A program made the position numbers and the translations under genes. Below, piece after piece: positions 17,096 to 30,400 of a DNA stretch of 64,000 nucleotides. The notes beneath the pieces are model-generated. The model was given only the letters and a program-made list of their open reading frames with translations, searched no databases and was not told where the DNA came from. Within the stretch, counting starts at the first letter, position 1. The number at the start of each line of letters is the position of its first letter. The DNA comes from Paenibacillus sp. W2I17 (GTDB taxonomy: Bacteria > Bacillota > Bacilli > Paenibacillales > Paenibacillaceae), in the NCBI RefSeq assembly GCF_030815985.1, contig NZ_JAUSXM010000001.1:2170001-2234000 (forward strand), read 5' to 3'.

Positions 17096-17131
17096 CAAAA
17101 CAGAGGCCTCCGATGAGCGAAGACCTCTGTT
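17096..17131 (-). terminator. Terminator after the GH2 beta-galactosidase
   Basis: ACAGAGG pairs with CCTCTGT across a 16-base loop, followed on the minus strand by TTTTG. It lies about 40 bases past the lacZ stop. Confidence 0.75.
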
Positions 17132-17171
17132 CTTTATAGAATACATTCTTTATTCTGTACGATTCTTTTAC

Positions 17172-20234
<3,063 letters not shown>

Positions 20235-20296
20235 TTAAAACGTTATAGTTTGACTTATTCAAGGTTTACTCTGGATTTCCTTTTGCTTTACATAAA

Positions 20297-20332
20297 CAAA
20301 AAAGACAGAGGTACGCCATAACAGCGCCCTCT
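20297..20332 (-). terminator. Terminator-like hairpin after the ABC permease genes
   Basis: AGAGG (20307-20311) pairs with CCTCT (20328-20332), helped by inner GC pairs, followed on the minus strand by TTTTTT. Moderate stem. It may end the binding-protein/permease transcript before lacZ. Confidence 0.55.
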
Positions 20333-20376
20333 CTTCTTTCCTGCACCCGTCATTTGCACGGATTATGCTGTTTCCA

Positions 20377-21207
20377 TTACTTCACGGAACCTACCATACC
20401 TGCAACAAAATGTTTCTGCATGATGAAGAAAACGATTGCTGTAGGCAGTGTTGCAATAACGATTGCGGTCATGATTACTCCGTAATCCGGAGAATAACCA
20501 GCACCCAGATTTGAGATCAACAGTGGAATCGTTTGTTGGTCAGGTGTTTGCAATACAATGAGTGGCCACAGATAGTTGTTCCAGCTACTCATGAATGTAA
20601 TGATTGCTGCCGCTGCATATGTTGTTTTCATGGTTGGCATATAGATCTTCAAGAAGATGCCGAGTTCACTCAAACCATCAATACGTCCAGCTTCCAGCAA
20701 ATCTTTCGGAAACATTTTGGTGTTCTGACGGAAGAAAAAGATCAGGAACGCTGTTGCGATGGTTGGCAAGATAACTGCTGACATCGTGTTAATACCGATA
20801 ACCGGTGCAACTCCCGAGATTGTTGCAAACATACGATACAGTGGTACCATAATCGCTGCAAACGGGATCATCATGGATAACAACAGGATATTAAACACAA
20901 TGTCACGAGACTTCGTGCGATATACCTCGAAGCCATAACCTGCCATGGAACCAATAAACAGTGCCAAGAGAGTGGAGACCACAGAGATAATCGCCGAGTT
21001 TCCGAGAGCCTGTACCAGATTTGTCGAATCAATCAGTTTGTTGAAGTTATCAATAAAAGCTGAACCGGGCAGCAGTCTACCCTTGGTTACATCGACAGAT
21101 GCATTTGTTGAACTGACCAGCATCCAGAAGAAAGGGAAAATGGATACAAAGGCGACGATGGATAGGAACACATACGTGAAAATCCGTTTTGCTTTAGCTT
21201 TAGCCAT
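20377..21207 (-). CDS. Sugar ABC transporter permease, MalG-like
   Basis: Second membrane subunit of a CUT1-type sugar importer. The 276-residue protein (MAKAKAKRIFTYVFLSIVAFVSIFPFFWMLVSS) has six membrane segments and the EAA loop EAGRIDGLSELGIFLKIYMPTMKT, which docks the ATPase. The typical end MQKHFVAGMVGSVK is present. The ATG at 21207 overlaps the stop of the first permease by eight bases, so translation is coupled. No ATPase gene is in the locus; as in other Bacillales the shared MsmX-type ATPase probably drives it. The substrate is likely an oligosaccharide from xyloglucan or galactan, by context. Confidence 0.93.
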   Translation of the reverse strand: MAKAKAKRIFTYVFLSIVAFVSIFPFFWMLVSSTNASVDVTKGRLLPGSAFIDNFNKLIDSTNLVQALGNSAIISVVSTLLALFIGSMAGYGFEVYRTKSRDIVFNILLLSMMIPFAAIMVPLYRMFATISGVAPVIGINTMSAVILPTIATAFLIFFFRQNTKMFPKDLLEAGRIDGLSELGIFLKIYMPTMKTTYAAAAIITFMSSWNNYLWPLIVLQTPDQQTIPLLISNLGAGYSPDYGVIMTAIVIATLPTAIVFFIMQKHFVAGMVGSVK

Positions 21208-22099
21208 TTTTATTATCACCTGCCACTTTAAACTGGATGATGGACAATACAATAATCAAGATTACGATGGAATATGACACTGTTGCTGCATAACCGAAGT
21301 CCGGTGAATATTTGAACGAAAGGTTGTAGATGTATTGTGAAATCGACATGGTCGCATTACCTGGACCACCTTTGGTAATATTCATGATCTCATCGAAGAT
21401 TTGCAATGTACCAATCGTTGATGTGATGGACGTGAAGAGGATAATCGGTTTAAGCAAAGGTACAGTGATTTTGAAGAATTGTGTAAAAGCATTCGCTCCG
21501 TCAATTCTTGCAGCTTCATAGATCGATTGATCGATGTTTTGCAGGGATGACAGATAGAAAATCATGTTATATCCGGTCCAACGCCAAGTAACGGCGATTA
21601 TGATCGTAATTTTAGCCCAGAACGGGTCTGTGATCCATTGAATTGGATCGCCAATAATGTGCAAGCCCATCAAGAATTGATTCACCATTCCATCTGGTGC
21701 GAACAAATATTTGAATACAACAGAGTACGCTACCAATGAAGTTACACAAGGCAAGAAAATCGCAGTACGGAAGAAGCTCCGGAAGCGTAGTGTGCTGTCA
21801 TTCAGCAATACGGAAATAAACAAACCAAGAATAATCATTACAGGCACTTGAATAATCAAGTAGATAAATGTATTCGATAATGCTGTACGGAACGTTGTAT
21901 CAACTAACAATCTTTTGTAGTTAGAAAGGCCCGAAAATTCAAGATTGGCTCCTACACCAGATTTGAACGATAAGAGCAGCGCTTGGATCATCGGGTAGAA
22001 GTAAAATGCAACAATCCCGACAACAGCCAGCAAAACAAAAGCCCATCCAGTCAAATTATTTTTCTTTTGGAGACTGTCTCCTGTATTCATGGCTTTCAC
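21200..22099 (-). CDS. Sugar ABC transporter permease, MalF-like
   Basis: First membrane subunit of the same CUT1 importer. The 299-residue reading from the GTG at 22099 (VKAMNTGDSLQKKNNLTGWAFVLLAVVG) has six membrane segments and the EAA motif YEAARIDGANAFTQFFKITVPLLKP. GAGGAG lies seven bases before the GTG; an ATG three codons later is possible. The longer frame reading upstream has no RBS and runs into a large hairpin (22141-22195). It lies 132 bases after the binding-protein gene and overlaps the second permease. Confidence 0.92.
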   Translation of the reverse strand: MKAMNTGDSLQKKNNLTGWAFVLLAVVGIVAFYFYPMIQALLLSFKSGVGANLEFSGLSNYKRLLVDTTFRTALSNTFIYLIIQVPVMIILGLFISVLLNDSTLRFRSFFRTAIFLPCVTSLVAYSVVFKYLFAPDGMVNQFLMGLHIIGDPIQWITDPFWAKITIIIAVTWRWTGYNMIFYLSSLQNIDQSIYEAARIDGANAFTQFFKITVPLLKPIILFTSITSTIGTLQIFDEIMNITKGGPGNATMSISQYIYNLSFKYSPDFGYAATVSYSIVILIIVLSIIQFKVAGDNKNG

Positions 22100-22140
22100 A
22101 GTATGGCTCCTCTCTCTCCATGGAACATGGGTAGAACCCA

Positions 22141-22195
22141 CGGAGCCTCTCGCCATATCCGGTTCGACTTGCGCCGGACATGGGAGACGGCTCCG
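22141..22195 (-). repeat. Long intergenic hairpin between binding protein and permease genes
   Basis: CGGAGCC-TCTC-(g)-CCATATCCGG at 22141-22162 is matched by CCGGACATGG-GAGA-(c)-GGCTCCG at 22174-22195. This gives about 21 paired bases per arm with one wobble and single-base bulges, around an 11-base loop. A smaller TGGGT/ACCCA hairpin lies at about 22128-22140. No T-run follows. Such hairpins after binding-protein genes commonly protect the upstream mRNA and raise its level over the permeases. Confidence 0.8.
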
Positions 22196-22231
22196 ATGTT
22201 TCCTAGGGTTCTATAAGTTACCTTGGGTATC

Positions 22232-23524
22232 TTAGTTTAATTGTGCTTCAGCTTGTTTTTGTGCATCAGCCAGAACGTCATCGATTGATTTACCGTTCAG
22301 GAATGCTTGCATTTCTACAACCAGAATATCTTCAATGGCATATGTGTTGATACCATAGTTTACGCTTGGAATTTCTTTCGTCCAATTCGCAAAGTCTGTG
22401 AAGATTTTTTGTCCGCCGAAGTACTCGTCTGCTTTGGCATACGCGTCACCATCAACTGCTGGTTTGTACGTACCAATTGCGCCGATGTTGTTCAACAGAT
22501 CTTGATACAATTGTTTGTCAGAACCAAATGTTTTTGCTACAAAATCAGCTGCTTGATCTGCACCAGGAACGTTGTTCATAACATACCAAGAGCTACCACC
22601 CAAGTTGGATGCGTGAACAGAGTTTGGTTGACCAGCCATTTTCGGTATTGGAGCTACAGCCCATTTACCGGATTGGGAAGCTTCTTGACGTACAGATGGT
22701 GAGAACCAGTTACCTGTAGGAATTGTTGCTACGCTACCGTTATTGGCGTTGGCAACGAATTGACTCCAGTCAGAGTGCAATTTAACAATGTTGGCATCCA
22801 TCATTGCTTTGTAAGTAATAAACGCTTCTTTCAGAGCAGCATTATTAGCAATGTCAGGTGTTTTACCATCTTCTGCGGAATACCATTTACCTGCAGTTTG
22901 GATCATCATACGAATCAAACCAAGGTCATTCGGGTCAAGAGAAAGAAGCTCTTTACCTGTTTTAGCTTTTACGTCTTTACCAATTTGGATGTAGTCATCC
23001 CAAGTGATGTCTTGCAGGTCAGCTGCTTTGTAGCCAGCTTGCTCCAGCAGATCTGTTCTGTAGTACAAACCAGCAACGCCGGAGTCAAATGGTACTCCGT
23101 ATTGTTTGCCATCAAACGCTGTTGGTCCGAGTTTGTAATCTGCAAAATCGGAAGCCGTGATACTGGAAGACAGATCTTTGAACGCATCAGGATATGCATT
23201 CAGGAAGCTTTGTGAACGATAGTCTTCAATCAGAACTACGTTTGGAAGACCGCTGGCAGTTCCGGAGTTAAGACCTGTGTTCAGTTTCTGAATGATATCA
23301 GCTTGAGCGTATTCAATGATGTTAATTTTCACATCAGGATTTGCTTTTTGATATGCTTCTTTTGCTGTTTCCATTGCAGCTACGTTAAAAGCTTTGTCCC
23401 AAGCCCAGACCGTAATTTCGTTTGTTTTTTCGTCACCACCACTAGCGGAATTACCTCCGCCACCGGATGAACATGCGGACAACAGCAGTACTGTAACGAG
23501 CATCAATACCCACATTTTTTTCAA
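22232..23524 (-). CDS. Sugar ABC transporter substrate-binding lipoprotein
   Basis: Extracellular lipid-anchored receptor of the CUT1 importer. The TTG at 23524 gives a 430-residue preprotein, (M)KKMWVLMLVTVLLLSACSSGGG, with a classical lipobox LSAC and a Gly/Ser linker. GGGGAG lies nine bases upstream. The long upstream frame is not coding. Bacterial extracellular solute-binding family 1 features follow: ITVWAWDKAFNVAAMETAKEAYQKANPDVKINI, YGVPFDSGVAGLYYRTDLLEQAG and the closing VEMQAFLNGKSIDDVLADAQKQ. Two cre-type sequences lie upstream, so CcpA repression is likely. Ligand unknown; context suggests xyloglucan or galactan oligosaccharides. Confidence 0.93.
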   Translation of the reverse strand: MKKMWVLMLVTVLLLSACSSGGGGNSASGGDEKTNEITVWAWDKAFNVAAMETAKEAYQKANPDVKINIIEYAQADIIQKLNTGLNSGTASGLPNVVLIEDYRSQSFLNAYPDAFKDLSSSITASDFADYKLGPTAFDGKQYGVPFDSGVAGLYYRTDLLEQAGYKAADLQDITWDDYIQIGKDVKAKTGKELLSLDPNDLGLIRMMIQTAGKWYSAEDGKTPDIANNAALKEAFITYKAMMDANIVKLHSDWSQFVANANNGSVATIPTGNWFSPSVRQEASQSGKWAVAPIPKMAGQPNSVHASNLGGSSWYVMNNVPGADQAADFVAKTFGSDKQLYQDLLNNIGAIGTYKPAVDGDAYAKADEYFGGQKIFTDFANWTKEIPSVNYGINTYAIEDILVVEMQAFLNGKSIDDVLADAQKQAEAQLN

Positions 23525-23573
23525 AACATTCAACTCCCCTTCAACCTCTTTGTGTGTAATTTGTTTGCGTTTT

Positions 23574-23588
23574 CTGAAAGCGGTTGCT
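23574..23588 (+). promoter_or_regulatory. cre-like site near the binding-protein start
   Basis: CTGAAAGCGGTTGCT differs from the WTGNAANCGNWNNCW consensus only at the first base. It lies about 50 bases upstream of the coding start, a road-block position. Confidence 0.5.
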
Positions 23589-23682
23589 TTCGATATATTC
23601 ATCTTATCATTCCCATATCTCCATTCGTTAGTAATAATTTTGTACGGATTTGTCATCTTATTGCCACAATGAAAACCTTTAC

Positions 23683-23697
23683 AGAAACCGCTTGCAT
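23683..23697 (-). promoter_or_regulatory. cre site (CcpA) upstream of the ABC operon
   Basis: ATGCAAGCGGTTTCT on the minus strand fits WTGNAANCGNWNNCW at every position. It is 160 bases upstream of the binding-protein gene. The surrounding 340-base gap otherwise holds the second cre-like site and the kinase terminator; I could not fix the promoter hexamers. Confidence 0.7.
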
Positions 23698-23790
23698 TAA
23701 ATTTGGTTTTTTGTAATTTCTTTTGATTTTGTAATTTCTTGATCTTGAAATAGTACAAAAATGATTTCACCCGCTTTACCTCTGACACGT

Positions 23791-23829
23791 GAAAATCCCC
23801 CGCCTCTGTATAAAACAGAAGCGAGGGAT
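23791..23829 (-). terminator. Terminator after the sensor kinase gene
   Basis: ATCCCCCGCCTCTGT pairs with ACAGAAGCGAGGGAT with two mismatches, followed by TTTTC on the minus strand. Confidence 0.85.
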
Positions 23830-23866
23830 CTCGATTTTAGTGTATTTAATCGAATCGGGGTTCGAT

Positions 23867-25636
23867 TCAACTCGTGATTAAAGGCAGTGTAACGGTGACT
23901 CTCGTTCCTTCCCCAACCGTACTCATAATGGTGACACCATAAGGTGAACCATATAATAATTCAATACGGTCATGTACGTTGCGAATACCGATACCGCTGA
24001 ATAGTTGACGATTGTTCTTTGGATTGGGTAACGTTTCTCCCATAACGAGCCCTTCAATTCCATCACCATTGTCCATGATCTCACAGATGAGCGATTCCCC
24101 CGCTCTGGAAACCATGACATGAATCGTGCCCGTCTCTTTTTTGATAAATCCATGGAAAAATGCGTTCTCGATAAACGGCTGTATAACCAGCTTCGGTACA
24201 TGGTAATGTGTACAATCGGGAGCGACGTAGAATGCTGCTTTAATCCGGCCACCATATCTGACGTGATTAATGAAGACATAATTTTTCAAATTCTCGACTT
24301 CTTGTTCCACGGTAACAGTCTGACTCACATCACTGATCGTATTTTGCAACAATCCAATTAACGCGTTAATCGTCTCCGCAGCCCTGTCTTTGTTGCCTTG
24401 TTGCACCAGAACTTTGACAGATGCAAGTGTATTGTACAAGAAGTGAGGATTAATCTGACTCTGTAATGCCGCAAGCTCTGCGTTACGTTGTTCATGCTGT
24501 GTCTGTACTAACTGATCCACATAATCATGCAGTTCATCAAGCATGTAATTGTAAGCATGACCAAGCTGCCTGCTCTCGTAGCTTCCGCTCACCGGAATAT
24601 AGTTGTCCAGATCACTTTTTGTAATGTTGGACATCTGCTTCACAAGTCTGCGCAGTGACTTGGTAATCTGGCTGGTGATGAGAAACACAAGGATGAGTGC
24701 CCCCACAACGATAGCTGCACAGATCAGGGCAACCGTCTTCATGTCGATAAGTTGACCCATCGCCAGATCCTTATCCACTACATTGACAATATAAAACCGA
24801 TAGAACGGTAAATACTCGGATAGCACAACGCTATCCTGATCCATCACACGAGCATTAATACTTCTCGGAGAGTTGTTGTTCATATCCCGGGCATACGATA
24901 GCAAATCCAGCTGAGTTGTTCCGATCCAGTCTTCACGATTCGATGATACAATCTCACCTTTTTCATTCATAATGACCACATCATTGCCACGACTTGTAAA
25001 GCTACTGTAAAATTGCCGGAATATGTCTTCTCTCATCGTGACATAGAGCGTACCGTATATTCGGCTGCGTGTTCGGTCCGTCAACGCTTTCGTCGCAGAG
25101 ATCATCTGCTGACTCCCGAGCGTTGCCTCGTTTTGGTAAACATCAAAGATAAGACGACTCGGCGTCTCAGCGGCTTCCATCGTAATTGGCTCCTGCTTCA
25201 ATTCATCCACGGACAACTGAAGGTGAGCACGATTCGTGGAATAGCTTCGTCCATTAATCCCGATAATTGTTATCCCTACTTCGTAGGATTCTGTGATGGA
25301 TTGAATTCGATCCATCGTTTCCCTCATATTATAGAAGGATTTGGCCATCGTGAGGGAATCGGCATCTCCTTCGGACAGGAATCCTCGGATCGATCCACTC
25401 TGCGTCACATTATTCGATACGGCAGCAATGGCCTCATTAAAGGATTCAAAATTTGTTTTGATCTGATTAAGCACCTTGGAGTTTGTGATACTGAACGTCT
25501 CAGTAAACAGATTGGTTGACATGTGAATGGTCGTCCATAAGATGAGTACAGAAACGAGGACAATACTGACCACCATAACCAGAAACAACTTGGGAAACAA
25601 TCCAAGACGAGATAATTGGTTCATCCATTTCTTCAT
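23867..25636 (-). CDS. Sensor histidine kinase, YesM/LytS-like
   Basis: Membrane sensor kinase of a YesM/YesN two-component pair that typically controls polysaccharide utilisation. The 589-residue protein has a membrane segment at about residues 14-36, a roughly 260-residue extracellular sensor (Cache-like), a second segment at about 303-325 and HAMP. Then come the His_kinase domain with the phosphoacceptor in LQSQINPHFLYNTLASVK and an ATPase domain with PKLVIQPFIENAFFHG, DNGDG and FSGIGIRNVHDRI. It starts MKKWMNQLSRLGLFPK. Its partner is the response regulator just upstream, 18 bases away. The ligand may be a sugar or a binding protein-sugar complex. Confidence 0.94.
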   Translation of the reverse strand: MKKWMNQLSRLGLFPKLFLVMVVSIVLVSVLILWTTIHMSTNLFTETFSITNSKVLNQIKTNFESFNEAIAAVSNNVTQSGSIRGFLSEGDADSLTMAKSFYNMRETMDRIQSITESYEVGITIIGINGRSYSTNRAHLQLSVDELKQEPITMEAAETPSRLIFDVYQNEATLGSQQMISATKALTDRTRSRIYGTLYVTMREDIFRQFYSSFTSRGNDVVIMNEKGEIVSSNREDWIGTTQLDLLSYARDMNNNSPRSINARVMDQDSVVLSEYLPFYRFYIVNVVDKDLAMGQLIDMKTVALICAAIVVGALILVFLITSQITKSLRRLVKQMSNITKSDLDNYIPVSGSYESRQLGHAYNYMLDELHDYVDQLVQTQHEQRNAELAALQSQINPHFLYNTLASVKVLVQQGNKDRAAETINALIGLLQNTISDVSQTVTVEQEVENLKNYVFINHVRYGGRIKAAFYVAPDCTHYHVPKLVIQPFIENAFFHGFIKKETGTIHVMVSRAGESLICEIMDNGDGIEGLVMGETLPNPKNNRQLFSGIGIRNVHDRIELLYGSPYGVTIMSTVGEGTRVTVTLPLITS

Positions 25637-25654
25637 AATCTTATCCTTCTGACT

Positions 25655-25999
25655 TTATGCCCAGAATTTGCGCCGGTATCGGCTTGGTGATAATCCGGTG
25701 AATTTTTTGAACACTTTGCAAAAGTAACTATGATCGGAATAGCCTACCATACTGCTAATCTCAGAGATCGTTACATCATCGGATCGGAGCAATTCCTCGG
25801 CCTTTTCAATCCGAATTTTATTTAAGTATTCATTAAATCCTTCTTTTTTGTGAGATGAGAAATAACTGGATAAATACGATGGATTAAAATGAAAGTGCTT
25901 GGCTACTTCAGCAAGCCCGAGCGGCTGATCAAAGTGCTCATGCATGTAATCCAGCAGCATCTTCATGTTGGGATCACTTCGTTTTCCACCCACACCCAA
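25655..25999 (-). pseudogene. Response regulator, detached C-terminal AraC-type DNA-binding part
   Basis: This frame encodes the two helix-turn-helix motifs of an AraC/XylS domain (DPNMKMLLDYMHEHFDQPLGLAEVAKHFHFNPSYLSSYF, then TISEISSMVGYSDHSYFCKVFKKFTGLSPSRYRRKFWA). That is exactly the end expected for the YesN-type regulator whose first 409 codons are in the next frame. The two frames overlap by 26 bases (25974-25999), so a single-base shift near 25,980-26,000 splits the gene. A TTG at 25999 with AGGAG seven bases upstream could let ribosomes restart and make a separate 114-residue DNA-binding protein. Options are a sequencing error, a real mutation, or a genuine split gene. Confidence 0.75.
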
Positions 26000-27203
26000 C
26001 GGTGCACTCCTGAACTTCCGTCATGAATTGGTCAAGCACAGTCATGACTTCGTCCAGACTTGAAGCCCCGTCCACATTTTTAAAATACGTATATTTGCTC
26101 TCTTCCAGCCCGGCAGACTGGACATCCATATCCGCGAGGGTAATGGTCACGTTAAAGATCAAGTTACCGAGAAATGATTTGATCTCAAACACATCGGCAA
26201 TATAATCCCGTCCAAGAGTTTTTGCATGATCCTGTAAATACTCCCTTGCCGCTTCGACCCGGTTACGCTTCACATGCTGCAAAAACATATTCACATTAAA
26301 CTGGTAACCTGCGGGATGCATTGGAGGCAGTTCACCATACACCAGGATTGGTCGATCCTTATAATAGAAGCGATATTCAATCAGCTTAATCAGGCGTTCC
26401 CGGTAAACAACACCCATCTGTTCAAATGAAGTAAAGCTTTCACTAAGCACCCAACCAGGACTGTCTTCTCCTGCTGCATTTTCACTGGCCAACTGTCTGA
26501 TCCGTTCAAGCATCCATTCATCTCTCGCAGGATCGACATTAAGAAGCATCACAGGTAATGTACCCTCTGCGGGAACCATTGCACATTCTACTTCAGGCAG
26601 ATCACTGCGGAGCTTGGATTCTATCTGTTCCTGATCCATCTTCAGTGGATTCCCTCCAGCACCCACGGGTTTATACACCAGCAGACGAAAGGATTCATAC
26701 GGAAAGGTATCTCGAATGATCGGCATTTCGCTATCTTCATCCAGTGTAAATCCGGACAGCATCTTCTCCATCAGTTGCCCAAGTCTCCAGCCATCGTGCG
26801 ACGGCTCGAACTGTAGCTCGGGAATTTTACCCGCTGTGCGTTGAAGGACTTGCAATAATTCATTTGTATCCAGCTTGGGTTTCAGTATATAATCGGCTGC
26901 CCCGTGCTGAAGCGTTGAACGTACATACTCGAATTCACTGAAGCTGCTAAGTACAATTACTTCAATCTGCGGATTACTGGCTTTTAGTGTACGGACAAAC
27001 GTTTCGCCATCCATGACAGGCATGACAATGTCGGTGATCACAATATCCGGTTTTAACAGGTTCACCTGCTGTAATCCTTCTTCACCGTTGGAAGCTTCAC
27101 CCACAATGATAAATCCTTCCGCTTCCCAGTTCATATGGTGCTTTATGCCCTGTCTTACCAGAAACTCATCGTCAACAATCAGCACCTTGCACAACCGGTT
27201 CAT
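25974..27203 (-). pseudogene. YesN-type response regulator, N-terminal receiver part (frameshifted)
   Basis: Residues 1-120 are a receiver domain (VLIVDDEFLVRQGIKHHMNWE, with the phosphorylated Asp in DIVITDIVMPVMDG and Lys in LKPKLD). Residues about 150-400 are the variable middle of YesN-like regulators. The frame stops at 25974 after ECTVGCGWKTK, before the DNA-binding domain, which continues in another frame. Joined, the protein would be about 515 residues, the usual size. AAGGGGG precedes the ATG at 27203. As written it cannot bind DNA, so control of the sugar locus depends on whether the frameshift is real. It pairs with the adjacent YesM-like kinase. Confidence 0.8.
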
Positions 27204-27401
27204 GATCGCGACCCCCTTGTCTAATCTTTCCTCTATATCTGTACAGGCTATACCAACTATTATATATCGGTTATAAACACTTTCCAGTGTTAGCGGTTAC
27301 ATTAATTTTAAATTGATTGTACATCTTTTTATATCTTAAAACGATCCTTTAAGCAATGGTAACTATCTATAGTTTACACTATATTTCGACAAAATAAGAA
27401 G

Positions 27402-27433
27402 CCCCGACTCGCCATTTGATCATCTGGCGAATC
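27402..27433 (-). terminator. Probable terminator after the xyloglucanase gene
   Basis: GACTCGCCA (27406-27414) pairs with TGGCGAATC (27425-27433) with one mismatch. The minus strand continues GGGGCTTCTTATTTTG, a loose T-run. The remaining 200 bases of this gap are AT-rich and should hold the promoter of the two-component genes, which I could not place. Confidence 0.5.
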
Positions 27434-27474
27434 AGAACCCCTATTTCAATCCTTTATTTCGTTAAATCACTCAC

Positions 27475-30400
27475 TTATGGTTCAATTCCCCATTGGAGAC
27501 TTCCCGCGATATAACCGGTGACTTTGGACCAGTCCGTATAGGAAGTCTGACTACCTGCAAAAGAATAATCATCCGTTTGCGTATAGTTGGTCCAATTGTT
27601 CTTGGAGATGCGCGTATGGATTTCCGTGCTTTGTCCCGCATTCAGTGTTCCAGCCGAAGCTGTAAATCCAATCTCAAGCACGTGATCAGCACCTGTCCGT
27701 ACCGGATTGAGTGCACTGAACGTGCCTGTCACATTCACACTGCCAGCAGTCGCCCAGTCAGCGAAAAAGTTCTGAGGCTGTTCACCGTTTATCGTGTAAT
27801 AATATCTGATTTTCACATCAGACAGATTCAAGGCTGTAGTACCCGTATTTGTCAGTTTGAATTTGGGACTAATCGAGCTGCCCGTCGCTGAAGTGTTGCT
27901 GTTAAACATCTCAATGCGTATGGTTCCAACAGGTGCAGCTGTCGTGTCTTTAATGAGCAGATTCAAGGTCGCAGGAGCGCCTGCGCTGAATTGAAAGGTT
28001 AGCGTCGCTGCGCCATTTGGCAGTGAAGCCAGGTAGTTTTTACTCAATACGACCTCATTGCCTGTCAACGTGTAATCTGTACCTGAAACCAGCGTTGCAT
28101 TCCCGTTGCGAATGGATGCAAGTGTATTGCCGTTAAGTGTTAACGTGACTGGAATATTAACCTGATTGCCTGCTTTGCGATCAAATTCGGCTGTAACCGG
28201 TGTAATCGCAGAGTTGGTCACTGGTGTACCCCCGCCGTCTCCTCCGCCATTGTTACCTCCAACACGGTCAGCATACAAAATTCCGCGGCCATTTGTTCCG
28301 AGATATACTCTTCCATACAAACGCGGATCACCCGTAATTGTAGTTACACGAGCATACTGATGCTGATCATCGTTGATACGAACCCAATTGGCACCACCGT
28401 CATCGGAGCGGAAGAATCCACGTGTTCCATCGATCTGTGCAACCGTGTATAACGCAACAACGCTCTGCCCAGGTGCCGCTTTACCAAATCCGATACTGTC
28501 TGCTTCCTCTACATTGGCAAGCTTTGTGAATGTCGCTCCTGAATCCGTAGAATGCCATAATCCGTAAGGACCTTCTTCCTCACTGCCACCAGCAAACCAG
28601 AGTTCACCTTCAACACCTGGAACGGCATCCAGATCGGCATTTCCTTCCATCGGAAGTCCGGTCGCAGACGATGCTGTGAAGGTAGCACCACCATCCACAC
28701 TCACATAGATTTTACCCGCTGCAAATCCATAAAATTTGTTTGGATTGACACGATCCGAAATCACTTTTGCCTGTGCAGGTATCCCCGTACTTGCCGTCCA
28801 TGAATTGCCACCAGTCGAATAATGTACGCCTTTATCTGACGTGCTCCATACGAGTCGGTTACCATTCGCAGAGATGGCTACGGTCCCCCCTCCGGTTGTG
28901 CCGGCAGGTTCTGCATTGGCCTTATACCACGTAGTACCTCCGTCACTGGACAAACCAATGGATTTTGCATTTGGATCAGCAGCATAATCTGCTTTACCTA
29001 CGCGAACCATCGTATTTGGACTTAACTCTGCAAAATCCAGACTTTCTGTGGAAGGATAGTTCGGGCTCGTAAATATGGTAGCTGGAGCCTGGTCCAGATT
29101 GTTATGACGGAATCCGGAGACATCTCCCACTCCGCTTATCAAATGTGCACCACTTGGCGGGCTGATCAGATCCAGTACGGCAATCTCCTCAACCCCCTTC
29201 GCCATCACTGAAATATTGATTTTTTCATCATCATCCCAGTCTGTCAGATTCTTCGTTCCATAGATCGTAGCACCTGTTCCATACATCATACGATCCGAAT
29301 CAAACGGATCAATCTCCAGATCACCGATCATCCAGCCCAGTTTTGGGGTTGTTTCGGGTGGGGCAGGATTGGTGCCAAATGTGAGCCATGGCGCTGCCGA
29401 AATATCCTGTGTATAACGTAACTTCCGGTTCGGATATCCTTCAAATTCCCATATGCGTGTCCATGTCGCTCCGCCATCTGTACTGCGGAACAAGGTGGCA
29501 TCCGGCCACCAGGAATTTAATGTCGCAACCATCAATGTACCGGGATTCTGTGCATCAACAGCCAATCCGCCATATCCAAAATAATTATCCGTGCTGCTGC
29601 TTGGAACAGGGCTGATGTTGGTCCAAACACCTGTCGACGTGTTCAGTTTCCACACGTCACCTTTTTCCCCATCATAGGGTCCAACACCATCGCTGTACGT
29701 AATATAGAGGCTTCCGTCTGAATCAAACACACCATGATGCGGGATATAACCTGTAGGTTGACCAGCAACAGCTGACCAAGTCAGGCCGCCATTTGTGCTG
29801 CGATATACGCTTTGATCTTTATCCGCAACACCCACATAGATTGTCTGGGTTGCTTGCCCTGCCGAACCTGTTGTTTTGTCAAATGTAATCCATGCCAGAC
29901 CTACGATGTCACTGGTATATTCATTCGAAGGGTCTTGCACATAATTTCCCGGATTCGGGAAGCTTGTGACTTCGTTCCAGGTCACACCGTAATCGGTACT
30001 TTTCCATAACCCATGACCACTTCGTGCACCGAAATACAGGATACTGTTATCATTTGGGTCCACGGTCAGGCGTTCTCCCATTGAACGTCCCGGCATGTTG
30101 CCGCCCACTTTGAATGGAAGTGTTGTGGTTTGCCATGTATCTCCCCGGTCCGTAGAGCGCAAGATGGAGCCATTATTTTGGTCCCACGAATTCGTATACG
30201 TCCCAACTGCCATATACACCCGATCGGGATCAACCGGGTCCGTAGCCAGTGCGTCCACACCATTCTTGTTCCAGTCATCCCAGCCGACAAAATCCGTTAA
30301 GGGTATCCATCTCTCGTCAGCCGCATTCCAGCGATAGGCTCCCCCGATATCCGTACGGGCATAGATCAGATCCTTTTCCGACTCGTTGAAAATAATGCCT

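Noticed and set aside
23525..23788. N-terminal extension of the sugar-binding protein by about 88 residues
   Set aside because: The extension has no RBS and would bury the lipoprotein signal peptide; the TTG at 23524 yields a classical lipobox.
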